A stretch of 64,000 nucleotides of DNA from Oxyruncus cristatus (Eukaryota; Chordata; Aves; Passeriformes; Cotingidae). The notes under the pieces are model-generated. The model made no database searches. It was not told where the DNA came from and worked only from the letters and a program-made list of their open reading frames with translations. The stretch lies in the NCBI GenBank assembly GCA_013399855.1, contig VXAY01002371.1, positions 1,978,883 to 2,042,882 of the forward strand, read 5' to 3'. A program made the position numbers and the translations under genes. Below, piece by piece: positions 55,201-64,000 of this stretch. Position 1 is the stretch's first letter. Each line of letters starts with the position of its first letter.

Positions 55201-58200
55201 GATTGGACCTTTTCAGTGTTGTGTAGCATTCAGCAGACATTAAGCTACAGTTCACTTTCTTGTGTAAGACTGCAGTGTCTTGTCTATGAAACCTTGAAGA
55301 GGTTTCATACCCCTTTTATGTAATTTTATGGAGCTGCTGGGGTAAGGGCACTCAGTACATGCCTGTGTGGGTAGAAGAAAGAGCAGAAAGGTTTTGGTCA
55401 CCCTAAAGGGATCCTATGAAGTAACAAGCCTGTGTCAGGCATATGGCCACAAGGGGACAGATATATACTGCTGGATTGTGGTAGGGAGGTGGAGCTGCAA
55501 GAAAAAGAAATAATGTGAGGGTAAAATGATGGCAACCGACAAACCAGGACAGGTGCAGGTGCAGGTTCTTGTGAAGCAGATTGCAACCATTTTTATAGCA
55601 GAAGTACTATCCCCATCAGTGTAGGTGGAAGGAATCCTGCAGATTATAGAACTTTCCTTAGAGATCAGTCTGAGCCAGGCTTTGAAGAAAAGTGCTAGGC
55701 TACTGCTGAGATTATCACATTAAGATCAATGTCTAATAATTTTGATATTGTTTAGTATAATTATTTAGTTAATTATTATTATAATTAATAAATTATATAA
55801 TTATAAGTAATTCATATAATTTATTATTAGTATTGGTATAATTTAGTATTTATTATTAAAATAACTGTTTATTATAAGTTATTTATTATTAGAATAATAC
55901 TTCTGTTGTGTCAATTCAGCATGTGACACCATTGTGTAGGCCTGTCTGCCTTTGAGAATATGGATTGAGAATAGTTGAACGGAGGACAGACAACAGTGGT
56001 GGGGAGTGTCCAGCAGGAGTGGAGAAGTAGTATGGCTCATATAACATGTATAACATGATTCAAGTGGCTAAAAATATGCTTGAAGATATTTTCCCTTTTT
56101 TACTATTAGCAACTATTAATCTCAACAGTTTAAGACAGGAGGCCATGGAGAGTATAGGAATCAAAAAAGTAAATATTTGAAAAAGCAACCAGTAAACAGA
56201 CATGGATTTAGACTAATGACCTAAACAGAAAATAATGCCACGGTTTCAGAGCTGCACAGACTAATCCTCGGGTGATAAATCTTAACTGCAAGGCTTTATA
56301 AACTTCTTCTGACTTGTGGGTGAGCTTCAGGATAGAAACAAGAGGAGTTAGTTGCCCTTGGAGATCTGTCTGTGATGTAGAGGGAAAAAGGAAGCTGAAA
56401 CAGGAGGAAAGACTGCTTAAGTGCCTGAGGACTGCTGCCCAGCTGGTTTTCGAATCAAGATAGGTAAGCTTCCTTTCAGTCTCATGAAGCTCTATGAATG
56501 ACAATATCCATGCCAGCAAGTGACAGAGATCCAAAATCCCCCCAATTAGGATAGCAGTTTTTCAAAACAGCTCTTTTACTCCTAAGTAGTGCACTTTTAA
56601 ATACTCTTTCAAATAGTTCTTTATAGTGGCTTCCTGGCCTGAAAGTCAAAGAAGAGGTTGTATTTCTCCAAAAACATTCACTCTGTGGTTTTCCTAAGAA
56701 ACTCTTGACTGGTTTGGGAGTGCAGTTTCTACATGTGTCTGTAGCAGTAGTATCATTGCCCCTAATAGAATGTGATGCTTTACTTTTATTTACAGGAGGA
56801 GTGAAGTCTTCCATGACACCTGACAGAATTTATGCATTTGAAAATTCAAGCCAAAATAGTTCAGTCCTTCCTAAGAACAGGACTAATGGAAAATCCATAA
56901 TTTTTCTATATCCATAAATAAAAATCTGGCAATTTGGAGCAATTCAGGCCAGAGTCAAAGCTTAGCTTCTTTTTAACAAGTGTTTCTGTCTTTCCCTGGG
57001 CCAGAGCAAAGGTTGATACATCTCTCTGTTCCCAGTGCTCTTTTCATTAGAAATAAGCAGGAGTGGAGGTAGTGATCCATCTCAAAGTCACAAGGAAAAG
57101 TGACAGACTGGGGAAGGAGCTAGTTACAGCAGGTTTCACAGGGAAGGGAAGAGAAAGGAAGTTTGATGAGTGTGATACAGGAAAGGTGGGCTGTGAGATA
57201 AAAAACGAGAAGGGAGAGGTGTGAGTAGTTGGGTAGGGATTTGGAACTGAGCATTTGGGAAAGCTGAAGCAAAGGTGGCAGTAAGTATGGGAGCACTTCA
57301 GAACTTTCTGGTCATAGACTGGGTGAAGGACGGGGGGAAGCCAACAGCAAGAGACTGAGGTTGGGACTGTTGGGTACAGTAAGGGAAAAACTCAAGAGCA
57401 GTATGAGAAATCAGTACTTGTGTCTCCAAATGAAGTAGGAAGAAGAGGAGGAAGCAAGGTAACATAGGGTGGAATCAACCATACAAAACAGTGTTCTGTT
57501 GTGCTCTTTAAGGGTCTTCTGTCAGTATTCCATACTGCTGGACTGCGGCTTGGCAACTTCTTTTTGCTTCCTTGTCCATTTTTCATGGAGACTGTCTTGA
57601 GTCAAATCTGTATCCGTGAACAGCATTGCTCCCAGCATTTCACACCAGAACACGCAGTCTTTGTGAAGTTCTTCCACTGTGTGTTTATGTACATGCATTC
57701 AGCATATGGGAAGAGCTTTAATAATTGGTTTTTGGAGGTAGAGAACCCAGAATGACTCTTAAAGATTAGCTGGAGTTATGAAGGTGAATATCTTCCAGAA
57801 ATCAGGGATGGGAGTTTGACAAACAGATACAAATAAAACTAAACTAGCCTGCTGCCTGCTTCTGGGAGACCAGCAACACTGTCAAAATGAGAGGGAAAAA
57901 AAGTATGAAGGAAAAATTGGTTTGAAAATGGTCTAAATGCAAGGGAGAAAATTAAGGTTTTGAAGTGTAGGAATTCTAAGACAGAAAAAATCCTATTTCT
58001 CTCACTTAACACTTCCCATCTTCTTCCTTACTGTAATAGCAAATGCTGTTTCATTTTGAGAAAGTGAGAAATCAATGGGAAATCCCTCCTATTTCTCACT
58101 ATCACCATGAGGAATCTTTCACCCATAAACCCTCAGCAAATCACTAAGTTACAATTTTACTTTGTGCTAGAAGTGTGCTGTGGTCTGACTCTCTCCTGCA

Positions 58201-58455
58201 AGGCTTCTGGCCCCTGCCTGCCATCAACTGCTTGCTCATTGCAGATGAGTCTACCAAGGAGCTAAAAAACTGGTGAATCTGAAAAAGAGTAATAATGAAG
58301 AGAAGTCAGTTTTCCCACTCTTAGAGTTCTTGATCCTTCCAAGTTCCAGTGGTGGAAGAAGGTGGGGAGAAGCAGGAGTGGCAATATGTCACGTTGGCCT
58401 TGTAGCTGGTGTCTTGGTGAGTTTGCCCTGGCTGGATGAAACACTTCACTGAGGA
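55200..58455. other. Intergenic DNA without recognised gene
   Basis: Contains the AT-rich tract at 55735-55905, a purine-rich segment at about 57.05-57.4 kb and otherwise ordinary sequence. No coding region is supported. Confidence 0.5.
55735..55905. repeat. AT-rich low-complexity tract
   Basis: Almost pure A and T made of interleaved TTATTA, AATAAT and ATTTAG words with local self-complementarity. It probably derives from an expanded TAA/TTA microsatellite. Confidence 0.85.
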
Positions 58456-58897
58456 ATGAAGGGACTGGAGAAGGGACTTGAGCACAAGTCCTATGAGGAG
58501 AGGCTGAGGGAGCTGGGGTTGTTTAGCCTGGAGAAGAGAAGGCTCAGGGGAGACCTCATCCCTCTCTACAACTATCTGAAAGGAGGTTGTAGCCAGGTGG
58601 GGGGTGGGCTCTTCTCCCAGGCAACCAGCAGTAGGATAAGAGGGCATGGCCTTAAGCTGTGCCAGGGGAGGGTTAGGTTAGATATCAGAAAGAAATTCTT
58701 TACAGAGAGGGTAATCAGCCATTGGAATGGGCTGCCCAGGGAAGTGGTGGATTCTCCATCCCTGGAGGTTTTCAAGATGAGGCTGGACGTGGCACTTAAT
58801 GCCATAGTCTAGTAACCACGGTGGTGTTGGATCAAGGGTTGGACTTGATGATCTCAGAGGTCCTTTCCAACCCATCTGATTCTATGATTCTATGAAT
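58456..58897 (+). mobile_element. CR1 LINE 3' end (plus strand)
   Basis: The best-preserved CR1 in the window: GAGAGGCTGAGGGAGCTGGG, TTTAGCCTGGAGAAGAGAAG, GCTGCCCAGGGAAGTGGTGG, CTTGATGATCTCAGAGGTCC and tail ATTCTATGATTCTATGAATC. It keeps a 118-codon plus-strand frame (58456-58812) with the usual CR1 ORF2 C-terminal residues ([37 protein letters not shown]). 5'-truncated to about 440 bases. Confidence 0.95.
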
Positions 58898-61800
58898 CTC
58901 CGTTCAGGATGTTGTGAAACCCAGAAGACTGGAGGAACTGCAGGTCTGGATAGCAGCTGAGAATCCTGTGTCTCCTCCATATGGTAGGGAAATTGATTTT
59001 ATAGTTTCTAAATGAAACAGGATTTTAAAAGTATTTTCTGTGTGTATTCAAAGAAAGATAATTATAGTTATGCCAGCACAAAGACTTTACTCAACAAAAC
59101 AGACTAGTAAATGCAGTAAATTAATGCTTCTTACAGGAAGAAAAAATTGCTGGTGATTATTGCAAATCCTTAACAGCATCAATGGTGTAGTTCTTCCAAC
59201 ATACAATTACTGTCTGAACTACTGTCTTGAAAAGAAAAATGTAATGAATATCAAGTACTTTATTGTTCCATTTTACAAATCCCAGTGCTCTAGTAACTAG
59301 ACACATCCCATTTGCCATCCCAAATCCTGTGAGATTGTCACGTTTTATGACTGATTAGCACTTGCATAAATCAGATTCTGCAAAACTCTGTGAATATCAG
59401 AATAATTTAAACTTTAGAAGGTGGAAGAAATTTTTTTATATACATCTGCCTTTATCTCTGTCATAGTTAAACCCCCAGAATAAATTTCCAAGCTTTTTTT
59501 TTCCAATGGAAAAATATATTTTTCTATAGTAGGAGGAGGTTCCCTTCTGTCCTATGGTTAAGCGCTGATGTTTTTATTTTGTTTAAAAGAATTATAATTA
59601 CAGTTGCCCACCCATCAAGTTCATTAAAATTTTCATAGATGAAGCACTACAGGTCATGATTTTTTTTTTGATTACATATAAAAGATTCCCTTTAATTTGT
59701 TTTTTTTCTTTAGAAAAAACTGTAAATACCATACTATGTTATTTCTTTTTAGTTTTGCATTTAGCTTAAAGGGTAATGATATTTATTTCTAAGAGAGATT
59801 GTAAATTTCATATCCCCAAAATTGCAATCTATTAATGTTAAAGAATCCTTGAATCAGCTGTCTTGAAAAGTCTCTATAGAGACTTTTGACCACATTCTTT
59901 CAGTGGGAAATTGAACTACCTTGGAAAATAAATTTCTCAATATAATAAATAAATATTTCACTTTAAATAAATATTTCACAAATGGGACTGCACTTGTCTT
60001 ACAGTTGTAGTCAGAAGTTAACCCTTCTTTGGCTTTACCACTGTTGTTTCTTAGCTAGGCACAGGTTAGTGACCTTGTTACTCAGTGTTAAACAGAAGAA
60101 GCTTTCTCATGATAACAGTCATGTTTTATCACGTGAGTGAAAAATTGTAGCCATTGTGCAATTGCCCAAAATTCTGCCATTCCCTCTTGTGCTTTGGGAA
60201 GCTGGAATTGTGTTCCTGGAGAAGAATAAAGGTACTCAGGTGTGACAATATTTTTTTTTTAACCATTTTGGTTACATTTTGAGAGCCTACTGGGAAAGCA
60301 ACTCTCTAACTCATGAACATCATTGTAATGCTGTCAAATCCTTAATCACTGCATGTCCTGTAGACCTTAAATGCTGGTTTAGCACCTCTGCCCATAAGAA
60401 AATTAAATTAACATTGTAAAGGAAAGTGTCAGAATACTAACAAAAATACTATGGTGTGTTGAACAGAAAACACGCACTGTGTTGTCCACCTAATAATAGT
60501 CATATTGATAACAAAATGATAATGCTGACTCATTTCTAATAAATGCATTCCTTTGAAAATGTTTCAACAAAAAATTACTAGTATCTACAAATATCATTAA
60601 TATTAAATACCAGCAAATTTAATTGTTACTTGTGATTAATTAATTAATAATAATAAGACTATGCTCCAACATAGTACTTCCTATGGTAGGATCTCAAAGT
60701 GCTTGACAAAGCGCTGCTGGCCCCTTGTTTCCACCTTTACATGCAGAAAAACTAAAATGAAGTGAAGTAACTTGCTGGAAAATGAAACAAAGTATAAGGT
60801 GGATAGATCACTCTATCCTCTCTTTCTGTCCGGGTGCCAAACCGCACATCTGTGCTGCATCTGGACCTGATACCTCACTGCTTTTCCTGTGCTCATTGCT
60901 TAGCTGCATTTCCTGATAGAGCATGATTGTTGCTAACAGAACTACATTTGCTTCTCTGAAACGATGCATTTCTTGATGAAACATATAAAAAGCAGTTCGG
61001 CTCAGTTGCACTTTGAATGCCATCACTTAAACTCCAGTCTGTTTGATAGACCATGTAGAAAGGATGTTGGAATTATGCAGGAATCAATCACATTTATCAA
61101 TTTTAAGATTGTTTTCACCCTCCCTTGTAAAATTTCTGAATGTTATTGTCACAAATTCTTCTAAATAATCCTAAATATGGGGTGCTTTTTGACATCAATA
61201 GGCTCAAATGGCAGCAAAGAGAAAACTCCCCTGTGTGAGATGGTGTTAGCTGGAGTAACCTGGTATAACCTACATTAGGCAACTTTGAATTTCTAATTAC
61301 AAGTAGGTAAAATATCAAAAGCCCAGATCTTCTAATTATCACAGAATATATTTGGGTTCGTCTCTCCTGGAAGCTTACCATAATTTTCCAGCTGGGCATG
61401 TTGTTTTTTTTAGTTCCACATGAAAAACAACATGAGCTCTAAAAAAAATTGCAGAAGTCTCAAATTCAATTTAAAGGAGGGGTTACATCTTTCACCCCAA
61501 AATATGTCTATTAAAAAAAAAGCCCCAAAGTATCAGCCAGTGAATACTGTTTCCTCTAATAAGCTCTCTGGGGTGTTGAGAATGGTTGGCCTGAGAGATC
61601 AGGTTGGTGGTGGCACAGAGGTGTGCAAGGAGGAAATGGGACCAGATTGTAAAGTGGTAAAGAGCTTCTGGTGTACAATAAAGTGATGCTGATGTAGAAT
61701 AACCACCCAAATTACTGAAGTCTCCACACAGGTATAATGTATATTCCTTATATACATCCAGACAGGTGATGGTCTTTTGAGTTCTACTCTGTAGCGATTT

Positions 61801-64000
61801 CCAGTCATGAGTCTGTGGTCTGTGTTCGTCAAATAAGATAAGGTGATGTTTGCCATGTTGAACTCAGTTACAGACAATTCACACGTACAACCAATTATAT
61901 GGTGTTTTATTATTCTTGAAATCCAGACAAAATGCCTGCTTGAAACAAATGACTTCTTTTCACTACATTGTGGTGCCCTGTAGTGCTTCATCCTGCCAGT
62001 GAAGGCGAATCACTCAGTAACAGTCAATTTCTGTTTCTCTTTAAAAGATTATTAGTAGGGGAATGGTAACAGCTTGCAAAAAAAATGGTAAAGAGCACAT
62101 GGGTAGGCCAGTAACACACAGACAGAAAGGGAGGGGCTTATTTGCTGAAATAAGGTAAATAAGGTCATTAGGCTGTGAAAGTCTGTCACAGAAACTTGTG
62201 GTAGTACTGTGGTCAAGATCTGACAGGACTGTCAGTGGGACAGATGTGTACAAGCCTGGAGAGAATCTGATCATTCCTATCATAAGAAAGGGACTGGAAT
62301 AGATGGAGTTCAGGGGGTTTTTTTCCATCCAGAAGTACATCATTATGTATCAGAGATCTGTCAAAGTTTGGTAATATTTTCAACAATATAAATAGCTATA
62401 AAGCAGTATTTTGCCTTATTTCTATCCTCACCTTTGCAGTTAGAAGCTATAGTTCAGTATCTTCTTTATAGTTGTTTTTAAAACCTTATCTGTAACAGAC
62501 TAACACTGCAGTTTTTCAGAGCCACAAAAAAAGGCTGCAAAACTCAAACCTAAGGAAATTATATTTTAGTAATAAGTTAAATGCTTTGGCTACTGTGGAA
62601 TTTCATATTTAACTGCTTCTAAGTGTTTTTTCCTCTGCTCAGAAGTCTAAGTACTCCAAATTAAGTGAAATAAAAAATGCCTTAAATTTTCAAGAACAAT
62701 TTTTTTACTGCATGATATTATATGTATACTTGTATGTTTTAGTCTGTTACTAAATACTAGCAGGTAACTACATTGGCTACTTACTGCAGATGTTTTCTTT
62801 TACTGGCTAGGCTATTGAGAAGCAAGGAAACATGCTCCTGAGGTAAGAAATAATGAAGAAAGATGAATTCCAGTGCATAATTTAGGAGTTGGCTTTGTAG
62901 GCAAAAGCCTGAGAACACTGATCTGATATGTTTTCAGAGATGGTGCATACATTTGTGGCAATTATTTGCCCATCAGATAAACCAGCTAACACGTAAAAGT
63001 CAGCACCATGCTTTTATTTGGGAAGCAGTCAGCAGCTGTCAGTGACAAAATACAAATTCAGAACAACTGATGGGAAAATATTGACTGTATAGATAAGGAA
63101 CAGCCAAAAGAATCATGAAGGAAAATGCCACCAGTGCAGTTGCTATTAAAAAACGAGACTTGGAGGCTGTTGTCAAACAGTCTCATGCTGGTACTCCCGA
63201 AGATGTTCTGTCACAGCCTTGAAAGGTTGACTAACTAATTCAATCAATTGGTCACTATCACAGAACTAAAGAATTGACATATTTTACATAATATATCAAG
63301 TAGCTGCCTTTTCCAATGTCACTTAGATCACCTGTCAGATGCAAAGAGGCGAGTCCAGCGTTGTTAGCCAGCATGGCTGGCCACTTAGTGCAAGTACCTC
63401 TGGAAGGAGGAGCATCCTTAGGGGCTGAACGCGTTCAATCCCAAGAGGATCAGAATTTGTCCTGTTAGGGCCAGGTGAGTTTAACATGTTGCAAACATTA
63501 TACTATGTTTAGTATCAATGTAGGCATCAAAAAGAGTCCCATTGTGGAGTCGTGTTAATTGTGCTAAGGAAATGTGGGCATTTATTAGAATGTTGTTAGT
63601 TATTAGTATAGAAATTTCCTTTGAGTACCCTGCATTTTTTTGTCCCTGTTGGTAACAGCTCATAGAATGGGGTCCTAATTATAGTCTTAGTATAAATTTT
63701 CTGAACACAATTATTGATTTCAATTTTGTTTAATTTTATTGCTAGTAATTCAGCTAAGTAGCAGGGTAAAGAGACTTGATTCTACCATCACCAATAAAAG
63801 GGTATACAAATGAAATAGGGCCTGCTATACTGTTAACAAATTAACATTTTTATTCTGGGGCCAAGAAATACACATTTGCCTTTAACAGAATGACCGACCA
63901 AATTGCTGTCAGTCAGCCAATCTGATAAAGGTCAACTACTAAAAACCCAGGCTGTCAGTACACAAACTAAGTGACCTGGGCAGTCATAAGTTCATTTGTT
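58898..64000. other. Intergenic DNA toward ESR1
   Basis: AT-rich sequence with poly-T/poly-A tracts and no supportable coding exon or RNA gene apart from the possible SINE remnant. A 130-codon minus-strand open frame at 61599-61991 has no coding features. No ESR1 exon was recognised; in birds its upstream exons are expected further downstream. Confidence 0.5.
60660..60850 (+). mobile_element. Possible ancient MIR-like/amniote SINE remnant
   Basis: ATCTCAAAGTGCTTGACAA and, about 60 bases on, TTTACATGCAGAAAAACTAA and GAAGTAACTTGCTGGAAAA follow the order of an old amniote SINE core (…tctcaaagtgctttacaa… / …tttacagatggggaaactg… / …aagtgacttgcccaa…). The match is weak and the limits are approximate. 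Confidence 0.4.

Noticed and set aside
61599..61991. 130-codon minus-strand open frame in the distal intergenic DNA
   Set aside because: No recognisable domain, no promoter or splice evidence, overlaps another unrelated frame. Treated as chance.
1..64000. Bacterial-type operons, CRISPR arrays, tRNA or rRNA genes, phage or toxin systems
   Set aside because: The window is clearly vertebrate nuclear DNA with spliced genes and CR1 LINEs. No repeat-spacer array or structured RNA gene was seen.

Overview
The window is a piece of a vertebrate nuclear genome, most likely from a bird. It carries two spliced genes on the + strand: ARMT1 (C6orf211, 5' end missing) and CCDC170 (C6orf97). In mammals these genes are neighbours in the order RMND1-ARMT1-CCDC170-ESR1, and the same order is expected on the bird chromosome. 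The avian call rests on seven clear copies of CR1 LINE 3' ends, several with the typical octamer-like ATTCTATG tail, and on a solo LTR whose ends (TGTCCTGGTTT...TTAAAACA on the minus strand) match an LTR family I know from many bird genomes.

Layout. Bases 1-180 are GC- and CpG-rich and look like the downstream edge of the ARMT1 promoter island. ARMT1 coding exons 2-5 lie at 1237-5437. The first coding exon (about 15 residues) appears to lie before position 1. ARMT1 intron 1 contains the solo LTR (580-1154). From 5438 to about 18560 there is no coding sequence. That stretch contains a likely ARMT1 poly(A) site, a mildly CpG-enriched patch (about 13.3-14.2 kb) that could hold the CCDC170 promoter, and two almost identical 665-bp copies next to single N characters (14376-15040 and 15050-15714) that look like an unmerged assembly overlap.

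CCDC170 spans 18574-49311 in eleven coding exons. The spliced reading frame is 708 codons plus stop, against 715 residues in human, and every junction is GT-AG with matching phase. The first exon is the only one I regard as uncertain. From exon 5 to exon 10 all exons are multiples of three. The introns hold CR1 copies (old copy near 21.3-21.6 kb; others at 34.9, 38.5, 45.1 and 47.3 kb) and otherwise ordinary AT-rich intron sequence.

From 49312 to 64000 there is no coding sequence that I can support. This is the CCDC170-ESR1 interval: CCDC170 3' UTR, three CR1 copies, a GC-richer pocket at 54.06-55.2 kb that begins with a perfect 13-bp inverted repeat, an AT-rich tract at 55.73-55.92 kb and a faint MIR-like SINE near 60.7 kb.

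The two genes do not act in one pathway. ARMT1 is a soluble DUF89 metal-dependent phosphatase (also reported as a carboxyl methyltransferase acting on PCNA). CCDC170 is a coiled-coil protein linked to Golgi-associated microtubules. I saw no tRNA, rRNA, CRISPR or bacterial-type features, and no sign of a new molecular system. The most actionable observations are the gap-flanking false duplication, the two-frame exon at 18561 with its own poly(A) signal, and the unusual acceptor of CCDC170 exon 9.
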